Part shown: positions 1-5,906 of the stretch, one piece after another
Layout: each line of letters begins with the position of its first letter
How positions within the stretch are numbered: the first letter of the stretch is position 1
Assembly: GCA_945868305.1 (NCBI GenBank)
Contig: CAMBKU010000017.1
Location: 1-41,655 of the forward strand
Direction: 5' to 3'
Source: an uncultured Lachnospiraceae bacterium
GTDB lineage: Bacteria > Bacillota > Clostridia > Lachnospirales > Lachnospiraceae
Length of the DNA: 41,655 nucleotides
Made by a program: the position numbers and the translations under genes
The notes under the pieces: generated by a model
What the model saw: the letters and a program-made list of their open reading frames with translations, nothing else
What the model was told of the DNA's origin: nothing
The model's database searches: none

Positions 1-65
1 GAGCAGTCTGGAAGCTCGTCGGGCTCATAACCCGAAGGTCATAGGTTCAAATCCTATCCCCGCAA
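1..65 (+). tRNA. tRNA-fMet(CAT), 5' end cut by the window
   Basis: The anticodon CAT is at 26-28, in a stem TCGGG/CCCGA that contains the three G:C pairs typical of initiator tRNA. The 3' acceptor strand CCCCGCA (58-64) is followed by discriminator A65. About nine 5' bases lie outside the window. CCA is not encoded. It is the first of three tRNAs in a row. Confidence 0.93.
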
Positions 66-75
66 CTCTTTTTTT

Positions 76-148
<73 letters not shown>

Positions 149-177
149 TTTTCGGATTTATCCGATTTATATAAAGT

Positions 178-250
178 GGGATATTAGCTCAGGTGGTAGA
201 GCACTTGACTTTTAATCAAGTTGTCCGGGGTTCGAATCCCCGATGTCTCA
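178..250 (+). tRNA. tRNA-Lys(TTT)
   Basis: A complete cloverleaf. Acceptor 178-184 pairs with 243-249 with two G:T wobbles, and the discriminator is A250. The anticodon TTT is at 211-213 in stem ACTTGA/TCAAGT. The T-arm is GGGGTTCGAATCCCC. CCA is not encoded. It is the last tRNA of the cluster. Confidence 0.97.
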
Positions 251-264
251 TGAAGTAAAAGTTT

Positions 265-298
265 GGAAGTGTTGATTTTCAGCACTTCCGATTTTTTT
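265..298 (+). terminator. terminator of the tRNA cluster
   Basis: GGAAGTG (265-271) pairs with CACTTCC (283-289) around an 11-base loop, followed by a T-tract (292-298). It ends the tRNA transcript. Confidence 0.85.
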
Positions 299-385
299 GT
301 ATCTAAAAAAATAGTTAGTATAATATTGCTTGAAAAGACAAATTGGAATTTGCGGAGATGATATGATACATAGTATTATATCGTT

Positions 386-958
386 TTACTGATGATTATA
401 TATAATCTGTTTAAAGGTTTCTCCAATACTTTTCCCAAGATTTCTTTCAAAAAAAGAGGTCAAAAATTGTGCATCAAGCGTGAAAATAAGCGACCCAAGA
501 ATGGCTGTAATGCCATTCAGAATAAAAGCCAAATCCATTTGTTCATCCAGAGACAGTTCGTCTTCCGAAATTTCCATGTGTTTTAGCCATCCCGCCTTTA
601 CATGTGTGATAAATATTGATTTAAGGTAAGGGGATTCACTACGAGCAAACAACCTAATATGGTTAAGTCGCTGTAAACTATCTTGATTATTTAGTATTTC
701 GGTTATGTCAACATGTCCCGTTATAATCTGATCAAAAAGCGTGTTGCAGATGCTATCTTCATATTCTTTTAGGAAAAGTTGTTCCGCAAGCCCATCAATG
801 TTTTTAAAATAATAATAAATTGAATTATGATTTACAGATGCGTTCATTGCCAGCGCTTTGATGGTAATATCTCTATATTCACCATTTTCCATCATACTCC
901 AGAACGCATTTTCAATTCGCGCTAATGCGTCTTGTTCGTTTTTTCTCGGTCTTGCCAT
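386..958 (-). CDS. TetR family transcriptional regulator
   Basis: A 190-aa DNA-binding repressor type. The N-terminal helix-turn-helix spans roughly residues 10-58, with the family-typical ...HNSIYYYFKNIDGL... recognition region. The C-terminal part (about 60-190) is the variable all-helical ligand and dimer domain, which names no ligand. The start ATG is at 958, with AAAGGA upstream on the minus strand. It is divergent from the MDR oxidoreductase at 1071 with 112 bp between them, the usual arrangement for a TetR repressor controlling itself and its divergent neighbour. That target assignment is inference. Confidence 0.9.
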   Translation of the reverse strand: MARPRKNEQDALARIENAFWSMMENGEYRDITIKALAMNASVNHNSIYYYFKNIDGLAEQLFLKEYEDSICNTLFDQIITGHVDITEILNNQDSLQRLNHIRLFARSESPYLKSIFITHVKAGWLKHMEISEDELSLDEQMDLAFILNGITAILGSLIFTLDAQFLTSFFERNLGKSIGETFKQIIYNHQ

Positions 959-1034
959 AATTAGAAAAAATCCTTTCAGGTATCTATTTTATTAAAACTA
1001 GAAACATATTATAATTTTATTCGAGTAAAAACGT

Positions 1035-1050
1035 AAAGTCAATGTACTTT
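1035..1050. promoter_or_regulatory. possible operator between TetR and oxidoreductase genes
   Basis: A short inverted repeat AAAGT-N6-ACTTT lies in the divergent intergenic region, just upstream of the oxidoreductase SD (CAGGAG). A TATAAT at 1010-1015 could be the -10 of the rightward gene, but no good -35 is seen. A TetR site is plausible but weakly supported. Confidence 0.3.
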
Positions 1051-1070
1051 TCAGAACAGGAGAAAACAAT

Positions 1071-1997
1071 ATGAATGCCATCCATTTTAATAAACATGGT
1101 AAAATTGATTCAATTACCGTAAAAGAAATCGCTAAGCCGATTCCAAAGGGAAAGGACGTTTTAATCAAGGTTAAAGCTACTTCACTCAGCTATGTAGACT
1201 GTGTTATGATGTCAAAGGTATTTCGTACACCAGGTGCAGAAGCTGCGGGGATTGTGGAAGCTGTAGGCGAAAAAGTTACACGGTTCAAGCCTGGAGATGA
1301 AGTAATGGCAATTACAAAAGGCATGCATGGTGCATGGGCTGAGTATGTTCTTGCAAATGAAAACAGCATTGCAAAAAAAGAACCCACACAATCTTTCGAG
1401 GAAGCTGCCACTGTAAGCGTGGCAGGTATTACAGCCTGGGAAGCTATAAAAGTAGCCCGCATTACTTACGGGCAGGAAGTTCTTATTTATGGAGCTTCTG
1501 GTGGTGTTGGTCAGTACATCCTTCAGCTTTGCAAAATGAAAGGGGCAATCGTCACTGCTGTGTGCAGCACGAGAAATGTTGAGATTGCCAAGCAGATGGG
1601 CGCAGACTATGTTGTAGACTATAAAAAACAGGATTTTACAGATACGGCTACAACTTATGATCGTATTATTGCAGTGAATGGAAACAACCCCTTGTACAAA
1701 TATAAGAAGCTTTTAAAATCCGACGGATGTTATATTGGAGTCGGTGGTGTGGTACAGGTTATGAAATCTGCACTCTGTGGGTGGTTACAAGCTCTGGGGA
1801 GTAAAAAGAAAATGGGAATTTCCGTATTCTTTTTTGCGAATAGACCTAAAAGTTTTATTGATTTGAACACTGGTATTCGCAACGGAATGATTCAGCCGTA
1901 CATTGACCATGTTTATAACATGGGAGAGATAAAAGAAGCTATCACTTATGCGCTGAATGAACATCCAAAGGGAAAAGTTGTCATTCGCATGGAGTAA
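1071..1997 (+). CDS. MDR superfamily zinc-independent NADPH:quinone reductase-like oxidoreductase
   Basis: 308 aa. The N-terminal GroES-like domain (about 1-115) contains GAEAAGIVEAVGEKVTRFKPGDEV, the conserved quinone-reductase signature region. It lacks the Cys/His catalytic zinc set of alcohol dehydrogenases. The Rossmann domain follows, with YGASGGVGQYILQLCK (about 145-160), an AxxGxxG-type NADPH loop. It is full length for the family and C-terminally complete (GKVVIRME). SD is CAGGAG. It probably reduces quinones, enones or aldehydes with NAD(P)H in the cytoplasm; the substrate is unknown. Likely controlled by the divergent TetR gene. Its 3' end abuts the DNA-repair gene remnant on the other strand. 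Confidence 0.88.
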   Translation: MNAIHFNKHGKIDSITVKEIAKPIPKGKDVLIKVKATSLSYVDCVMMSKVFRTPGAEAAGIVEAVGEKVTRFKPGDEVMAITKGMHGAWAEYVLANENSIAKKEPTQSFEEAATVSVAGITAWEAIKVARITYGQEVLIYGASGGVGQYILQLCKMKGAIVTAVCSTRNVEIAKQMGADYVVDYKKQDFTDTATTYDRIIAVNGNNPLYKYKKLLKSDGCYIGVGGVVQVMKSALCGWLQALGSKKKMGISVFFFANRPKSFIDLNTGIRNGMIQPYIDHVYNMGEIKEAITYALNEHPKGKVVIRME

Positions 1998-2422
1998 TAG
2001 AAAGAATTGCTTTTTCCTATTTCTCTTAAAGCCCATGAAACAGACCGTTTAATAGGATCATGTTCGCTATCAGAATATTCCTGAATGATATGCAAGTAAT
2101 CATCAAGTATATCATTTGTAATGGACTTGTTATGTATTACTGAAGAAGCTATCAAGGTAAAAGCTGCACGTTTTTTATATGTATGTGTCGAAGCAACCCA
2201 TTTCATAATAAACTCGTTATAATCTTTTACTTTGATAATCAAGTTTTTACACAAATGGTCACAGAGATACCATGAATGAACATCAAGGATAAGCCGCTCG
2301 ATGTCTTCAGGGGATATTGTCTTTTTATCAAAAACCAATACAGCCAATAATTTTGCTTCGTGATAGCCAGAACTCCCAAATTCAGTTGCTAAATCGTTTG
2401 ACTTTCCGGCTTTCTTCGCAAG
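1946..2422 (-). pseudogene. remnant of an AlkD-like DNA alkylation repair gene, truncated at both ends
   Basis: The minus frame read from 2422 gives LAKKAGKSNDLATEFGSSGY, then HEAKLLAVLVFD, SWYLCDHLCKNL and SVSWALREIGKSN. These are in the order and spacing of the HEAT-repeat alkylpurine glycosylase family (AlkD-like, about 220-235 aa). Recognisable homology stops at about 2006, within the WALREIGKxN motif, so the last 40-50 residues are absent. An in-frame stop at 2423-2425 and missing start sequence mean the first roughly 40 residues are absent too. A TTG at 2347 could open a 133-aa frame, but that lies inside the conserved region. The 5' end overlaps the tail of the SRPBCC gene in another frame and the 3' frame runs into the oxidoreductase gene. 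Probably a decayed deletion remnant. Confidence 0.72.
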
Positions 2423-2826
2423 TCATACTTAGCCTCCAATGCAGTCTTTAAATCTTGAATATACAGGGACTGCTGTTTTTTTAAGTAACTTTTAACGAAA
2501 GGCTTCATGATCAATTTTTTTGCAACCACATTTTCAGTAAATTCAATAATCGTATTTCCGCCATTATATGAAAAAATCCCTGTCCAATGTCCCAGCATAT
2601 TGTCATTTTCCATGTCAAATTCATATCTCTTATATTCATCAAAGGTTGTAATTCTGAACTTTGTAATATAGCCATCTTTTGTATGTTCTTCAAACTGTTT
2701 TTCCGGTTCTATTACCACAATTTTATCGATATCATTTCGCCATGAATAGTTATCTAATGACGTAACAATATTCCATACTTTTTCTACTTCACACTGAAAC
2801 TCAGCTTTGATTGTTGATATAGCCAT
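2389..2826 (-). CDS. SRPBCC (START/Bet v1-like) family protein
   Basis: 145 aa with the layout of the polyketide cyclase/SRPBCC fold. It starts with AEFQCEVEKVWNIVTSLDNYSWRNDI, the typical helix-grip N-terminus, and has a C-terminal long helix (FVKSYLKKQQSLYIQDLKTALEAKY). Such proteins bind hydrophobic ligands in a cavity; none can be named here. Its start overlaps the end of the AraC/GyrI gene by 26 bp, so the two are co-transcribed and translationally coupled. The last 11 or so residues (from DLRRK) lie over the AlkD-like remnant in a different frame, so the natural C-terminus may have been replaced at a deletion junction. Confidence 0.8.
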   Translation of the reverse strand: MAISTIKAEFQCEVEKVWNIVTSLDNYSWRNDIDKIVVIEPEKQFEEHTKDGYITKFRITTFDEYKRYEFDMENDNMLGHWTGIFSYNGGNTIIEFTENVVAKKLIMKPFVKSYLKKQQSLYIQDLKTALEAKYDLRRKPESQTI

Positions 2827-3676
2827 TGTTATCCTCCTTTTTTATAACTGGCAGCCAGTATTCATATATTGCATCATCTGGACTTGCTTTAATATAAACT
2901 TCTATGTCAGGAAGCGCTGCATATTCATAGCCCGATGTTGGTAACCATTCTGTTATTACCTGTCGTTCTAAATCCTGAAGAGAAATGTTTGTTCCATGTC
3001 CCGAAAAAATTGCCCATGTTGCAGATGGAATCTCATACTTTTCAAAGCAATCGCTTGTTTTCGAGGAACTTACAGCTATAAAGTACTTCCATTCCTTCTC
3101 ATTATGTACGCTTACGCCCAATAATCCTTGGGGGTTTTGATTCATTAAAGCATATAATTCAGAAAGTATACCATCTTCTAATGCCGCATCCCATTCATGC
3201 GGTATGCTTGCAAAATTTTCCTCAAGTACCTTGCTTAATGGATAGCTTTTTCCTAAGATTTGAAATGCTTCTTTGGTTTCAATCTTAAAATTCATTTCTT
3301 TCATACCCTGTACTGAAATTGAAAACTTTATTGCGGGATAGGATTTTAGTAATGTGCTTTCTTTTTTTGCCAACGATGGTGCTATGCCGTGTATACTTTG
3401 AAATGCGCGATTGAAAGCAGTCGGTGAGTCATAACCATATTTTAGAGCGACATCAATAATCTTTGCCCCTTTTTCTTGTAGATCAACGGCTGCCAGTGAC
3501 ATTCTTCTTCTTCTGACATATTCAGAAACAGATATATTAGTCATATAGTAAAACATTCTTTGAAAATAGTACACTGGGCAATTTGCAATTTCAGCCACTT
3601 TTTCATAGTCAATTTTTTCCGCTAAATGATTTTCAATATATTCAACAGCGCAATTCAATCGTTGAATCCATTCCAT
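2801..3676 (-). CDS. AraC family regulator with GyrI-like effector domain
   Basis: 291 aa. An N-terminal AraC/XylS double helix-turn-helix (about 5-105: YFQRMFYYMTNISVSEYVRRRRM, then ALKYGYDSPTAFNRAFQSIHGIAP) is followed by a C-terminal GyrI-like/AraC_E_bind domain (about 130-285), as in Rob/SoxS-plus-effector proteins of Firmicutes. Such regulators bind drugs or small hydrophobic ligands and activate transcription. ATG at 3676 is preceded by an A/T-rich stretch with AAGGTGG on the minus strand. It leads a two-gene unit with the SRPBCC gene. Gene order suggests that the pair senses and handles one hydrophobic compound; that is inference. Confidence 0.9.
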   Translation of the reverse strand: MEWIQRLNCAVEYIENHLAEKIDYEKVAEIANCPVYYFQRMFYYMTNISVSEYVRRRRMSLAAVDLQEKGAKIIDVALKYGYDSPTAFNRAFQSIHGIAPSLAKKESTLLKSYPAIKFSISVQGMKEMNFKIETKEAFQILGKSYPLSKVLEENFASIPHEWDAALEDGILSELYALMNQNPQGLLGVSVHNEKEWKYFIAVSSSKTSDCFEKYEIPSATWAIFSGHGTNISLQDLERQVITEWLPTSGYEYAALPDIEVYIKASPDDAIYEYWLPVIKKEDNNGYINNQS

Positions 3677-3832
3677 ATCACAATACCACCTTTTTTGTAT
3701 GTTTTCCTCTCATTTACATTACAGAAAATGAGAGATAAAATTGCTTAGATGAAACAGTAATGTTTAGTATCAAATGTTCCTTAATAACTTGAAATATTTT
3801 TGTGACAATGCTAATATGATTACACAAAGGAA

Positions 3833-3990
3833 AAGCATCCACTTTAAAGGTGGATGCTTCGAGTTTTGAGGAATGATTGTCTTTACAGACGAGGCCTATC
3901 CTGTGGAACAGACAGGCTAGGCATTTTCTTTTTGTAATTCCGGTAAGCCGGTATTCATAAACTCGGGAGGTTATCCCCTGTTATGGTTAC
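3833..3990 (+). ncRNA. structured intergenic element: candidate small RNA or IS605/TnpB-type end remnant
   Basis: The 439-bp gap between the AraC gene and the acetyltransferase holds no ORF but several folds: a strong hairpin AAGCATCCAC...GTGGATGCTT (3833-3859), a terminator-like hairpin (3894-3922 plus T-tract), then short hairpins CCGGTAAGCCGG (3940-3951) and GGGAGGTTATCCC (3965-3977). A possible promoter TTGAAA-N17-TAATAT (3789-3817) precedes it. There is no upstream plus-strand gene for the terminator to serve, because the flanking genes are divergent. This suggests its own transcript, or a non-coding transposon relic. The tail after 3936 resembles, from memory only, the guide-RNA end of TnpB-bearing IS200/IS605 elements; that needs a search. 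The rest of the gap (3677-3780, 3991-4080) shows nothing specific. Confidence 0.4.
3894..3935 (+). terminator. orphan intrinsic terminator
   Basis: GCCTA (3894-3898) pairs with TAGGC (3918-3922) and CCTGT (3900-3904) with ACAGG (3912-3916), with a 1x1 mismatch between the two helices. ATTTTCTTTTT follows. No plus-strand gene lies immediately upstream. Confidence 0.65.
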
Positions 3991-4080
3991 TTTACATATA
4001 AATATTGTACCATGCACATGAGCTAATAACAATCTATATCTATTTTATAGACAAATTATTATTTTACAGTCGGTTTACAG

Positions 4081-4097
4081 TTTTACCATATGTAAAA
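4081..4097. promoter_or_regulatory. palindrome upstream of the acetyltransferase gene
   Basis: TTTTAC-CATAT-GTAAAA is a perfect 6+6 inverted repeat, 6 bp before the SD (AAAGGAG, 4099-4106) of the acetyltransferase gene. It could be an operator or an mRNA hairpin near the SD. Unproven. Confidence 0.3.
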
Positions 4098-4115
4098 ATA
4101 AAGGAGTAAATTGAG

Positions 4116-4751
4116 ATGAATAATATTGAAAGACGAGATGCTGGACTTCCGTATATTTCGGATGAAAGCGTATTTGAGGAACAAAAAAAAGCGAGACGTT
4201 TAACACAGGAATTAAATACGGTAGATCGTTCTGATTTTGAAAAGATTTCCGAGATTGTAAAAAAGTTATTAGGTAAGTCTGAGAATGCATTTATTAACCC
4301 GCCTTTCTATTGTGATTATGGGACTCATATTGAGGTGGGAAAGAATTTCTTTGCAAATTATAACTGTACAATTTTGGATGTGGCAAAGGTTAAAATTGGA
4401 GATAATTGCCAGATGGCGCCTAATGTAGCAATTTATACCGCTGGTCATCCAGTACATCCAGATACCAGAAATACAATGTATGAGTATGGGGTAGAAGTAG
4501 TCATCGGTGATAATGTATGGATTGGTGGAAATTCTGTAATCTGTCCCGGTGTTAATATTGGTAACAACGTAGTGATTGGGGCAGGAAGTGTCGTTACGAA
4601 GGATATTCCTGAATGGTGTGTTGCTGCTGGAAACCCATGTAAGGTAATCAGAAAGATAACGGAAGCAGATAGAAGGTTATATTTCAAAGATAAGGAATTT
4701 GATGATGAAGCATGGGAACATGTTAAGCAGATTCAAAATGAGAAGGTCTAA
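4116..4751 (+). CDS. sugar O-acetyltransferase (maltose/galactoside O-acetyltransferase family)
   Basis: 211 aa. Left-handed beta-helix acetyltransferase of the LacA/Maa/NodL group. An N-terminal Mac-type region (about 1-60, RRDAGLPYISDESVFEEQ) precedes hexapeptide repeats (about 85-185), including NPPFYCDYGTHIEVGKNFFAN, the family signature, the catalytic His in TAGHPVHP and IGDNVWIGGNSVICPGVNIG. It transfers acetyl from acetyl-CoA to a sugar hydroxyl in the cytoplasm, often seen as a detoxification step. SD AAAGGAG sits well before ATG 4116. It is convergent with the ImmA gene, the two overlapping by 4 bp. Substrate cannot be read from sequence. Confidence 0.93.
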   Translation: MNNIERRDAGLPYISDESVFEEQKKARRLTQELNTVDRSDFEKISEIVKKLLGKSENAFINPPFYCDYGTHIEVGKNFFANYNCTILDVAKVKIGDNCQMAPNVAIYTAGHPVHPDTRNTMYEYGVEVVIGDNVWIGGNSVICPGVNIGNNVVIGAGSVVTKDIPEWCVAAGNPCKVIRKITEADRRLYFKDKEFDDEAWEHVKQIQNEKV

Positions 4752-5209
4752 AATTTTTCCACCTGGGTCACATCACGATATGATTTCAACCTGAGTTCTA
4801 TAAAAGGCTGTTCATAGCCTAATAGTTGTGAGAGCTGTTCTGTTGTCAAATCGTGATGTTCCAACAGGATTTCGTCCGGTATTAGTAATTCGGCTGCGAA
4901 TTGATTTGCTTCTAGTTCATTCTTGGAATTTAAAAGCAGGGTTTTGTTTCTGATGAAATAGCAATTTTCTTTCCGGTGCATTATGGCGTGACCAAGCTCA
5001 TGAGCCATAACTAAACGCAGTTCATGCTCCGGTAAATTTTCATTCAGAAATATGCACCTGTGATTTTTTAAAAACATATAGCAACCGCATCTGGAACCAA
5101 GAGGTCCTATTTGGACTTGGATATTTAATGAGTCCGCAATTTCGAAAGGGCTTCTTGTATTAAATTTTTTTGTGTAATGTGCGATTAAGTGTTTTATGTC
5201 TTTTTTCAA
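4748..5209 (-). CDS. ImmA/IrrE family metallo-endopeptidase
   Basis: 153 aa. The zinc protease motif HELGH is in MAHELGHAIMHRKE, followed by the downstream ...ELEANQFAAELLIPDE... helix that supplies the third ligand (Glu), exactly the ImmA/IrrE layout. Members cleave a partner XRE repressor (ImmR in ICEBs1, DdrO in Deinococcus) and so switch on repressed promoters. Start taken as TTG 5209, 10 bases after the stop of the XRE gene, with AGTAGGTG as SD. No earlier start is available without entering the repressor gene. It forms a two-gene operon with that repressor. No integrase or phage gene lies nearby, so it seems to be a stand-alone switch. Confidence 0.9.
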   Translation of the reverse strand: MKKDIKHLIAHYTKKFNTRSPFEIADSLNIQVQIGPLGSRCGCYMFLKNHRCIFLNENLPEHELRLVMAHELGHAIMHRKENCYFIRNKTLLLNSKNELEANQFAAELLIPDEILLEHHDLTTEQLSQLLGYEQPFIELRLKSYRDVTQVEKF

Positions 5210-5219
5210 ATGTATACAC

Positions 5220-5630
5220 CTACTTTTGGTTTTTATGTGGGTTGTATTTCTCCTTGTTTATGGTTTTTAATCTGCGAAGCATAAGTTCAATCTGGCCTGC
5301 GAACATATCCAGATCAGCTTCCGGTATATTAGTGCCTTCATAACTGGCAGGTCCGTCTTCTTTATTGGAAAGTTTCCTCTTTAAATTTTCCAAATCTTTT
5401 GCGATATCGTTATTGTCCTTTTCTGTGAGGCCATCTTCATCGGTTCCGGTCATTAGATATTTTTCAGAAACACCAAGATAGTTTGATATTTCTAATAATC
5501 GATTCGAAGGAAATGTGCCTTTTCGTAATTGTCCAATGTAGCCATTTGAATATCCCAGGTCTTTTTCAAGTCGTGAGATAGGTATTTTCCTTTCCTTACA
5601 GATTTTTTTCACTCTCTCTACGCTATTCAT
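5220..5630 (-). CDS. XRE family repressor, ImmR-like
   Basis: 136 aa. N-terminal Cro/CI-type helix-turn-helix (about 5-60: VERVKKICKERKIPISRLEKDLGYSNGYIGQLRKG). A charged linker with DGLTEKDNNDIAKDLENLKRK follows, then a C-terminal segment likely to oligomerise (ADLDMFAGQIELMLRRLK). The layout fits repressors that are cleaved by an ImmA protease, and the ImmA-like gene lies directly downstream. ATG 5630 has GGAGG eight bases upstream on the minus strand (5639-5643). It very probably binds the TTTAG-N8-CTAAA palindromes at 5647-5790, which cover both its own promoter and a rightward one. That pairing is inferred from position. Confidence 0.92.
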   Translation of the reverse strand: MNSVERVKKICKERKIPISRLEKDLGYSNGYIGQLRKGTFPSNRLLEISNYLGVSEKYLMTGTDEDGLTEKDNNDIAKDLENLKRKLSNKEDGPASYEGTNIPEADLDMFAGQIELMLRRLKTINKEKYNPHKNQK

Positions 5631-5672
5631 AGAGTACCTCCTGACTTTTTAGAGAAAAAACTAAAAATAGTA

Positions 5673-5701
5673 TTGACAAATTAGAGAATACCCTATATAA
5701 T
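5673..5701 (+). promoter_or_regulatory. consensus sigma-A promoter, rightward
   Basis: TTGACA (5673-5678), 17-bp spacer, TATAAT (5696-5701): a full consensus match. Transcription would start near 5708 and run right, towards the terminator at 5828-5864 and the amidase operon at 5907. Operator sites lie upstream of, inside and just downstream of the promoter, so it should be tightly repressed until the repressor is removed. Confidence 0.85.
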
Positions 5702-5750
5702 CGACTCAAGATTTAGAGAAAAGCCTAAATTGAATGAGGGTAATCTCGAT

Positions 5751-5810
5751 ATGTATCTGACAACCCGTATTTTAGATTATTCTCTAAAATTTGTCAATGC
5801 TTTTCTCTAA
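5751..5810 (+). CDS. possible 19-aa peptide ORF
   Basis: ATG 5751 to TAA 5810 reads MYLTTRILDYSLKFVNAFL. GAGGG (5736-5740) lies 10 bases before the start. It sits between the rightward consensus promoter (start about 5708) and the terminator at 5828-5864, so promoter, SD, ORF and terminator make a complete tiny unit. Against it: the ORF runs over an operator palindrome and the leftward promoter, so codons there are constrained for another reason, and an ORF this short can arise by chance. It may be a leader peptide, a toxin-like peptide, or nothing. Confidence 0.25.
   Translation: MYLTTRILDYSLKFVNAFL
5769..5797 (-). promoter_or_regulatory. leftward sigma-A promoter of the XRE-ImmA operon
   Basis: On the minus strand TTGACA (5797-5792), 17-bp spacer, TAAAAT (5774-5769). 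The start would be near 5762, giving a leader of about 130 bases before ATG 5630. It faces the rightward promoter, so the two transcripts overlap by about 55 bases. An operator palindrome fills the spacer, which fits autorepression. Confidence 0.75.
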
Positions 5811-5827
5811 ATTGTACTGATTTGCAA

Positions 5828-5864
5828 AGAGGCAAGAGAATTATTCTCATGCCTCTATTTTTTT
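5828..5864 (+). terminator. strong intrinsic terminator or attenuator before the amidase operon
   Basis: AGAGGCA-GAGAA pairs with TTCTC-TGCCTCT (12 pairs with one A.A mismatch, loop TTA), followed by T7 (5858-5864). It lies between the rightward promoter (5673-5701) and the amidase gene, 43 bases before ATG 5907. Either it ends a short RNA of about 155 bases or it attenuates the downstream operon. I see no good promoter between it and 5907. Confidence 0.88.
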
Positions 5865-5906
5865 GCAAATAGAAATAAACAAAAACAAGAAACGGAGGAT
5901 GAAATT

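Larger units (their letters stand above)
5647..5812. promoter_or_regulatory. operator array TTTAG-N8-CTAAA
   Basis: Four palindromes with the same architecture: 5647-5666 (TTTTAG/CTAAAA), 5680-5697 (imperfect ATTAG/CTATA), 5711-5730 (ATTTAG/CTAAAT) and 5769-5790 (ATTTTAG/CTAAAAT). A half site CTAAAT lies at 5807-5812. Centres of the first three are at 5656.5, 5688.5 and 5720.5, exactly 32 bp apart (about three helical turns), so bound repressors would line up on one DNA face. The second sits in the spacer of the rightward promoter, the third just past its start site, the fourth in the spacer of the leftward promoter. Likely targets of the adjacent XRE repressor. Confidence 0.75.

Noticed and set aside
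2347-2389. Reading the AlkD-like sequence as an intact 133-aa gene starting at TTG 2347
   Set aside because: The family homology continues upstream of that TTG to about 2422 and stops early at the 3' end, so this is a fragment; a short functional form cannot be shown.
2511-2693. Minus-strand 60-codon ORF inside the SRPBCC gene
   Set aside because: Out-of-frame shadow of a clearly coding gene with no SD of its own.
4748-5630. Toxin-antitoxin (type II) reading of the XRE-ImmA pair
   Set aside because: The protein with HELGH is an ImmA/IrrE protease rather than a toxin family, and the promoter layout fits a repressor-protease switch.
5631-5830. CRISPR-like repeats from the recurring TTTAGAGAA text
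   Set aside because: Short palindromic sites of about 18-22 bp with unequal, very short gaps overlapping promoters; no repeat-spacer structure and no cas genes.
5708-5865. Riboswitch before the amidase operon
   Set aside because: No known aptamer pattern; the palindromes are better explained as DNA operators of the XRE protein. Kept only as terminator/attenuator.
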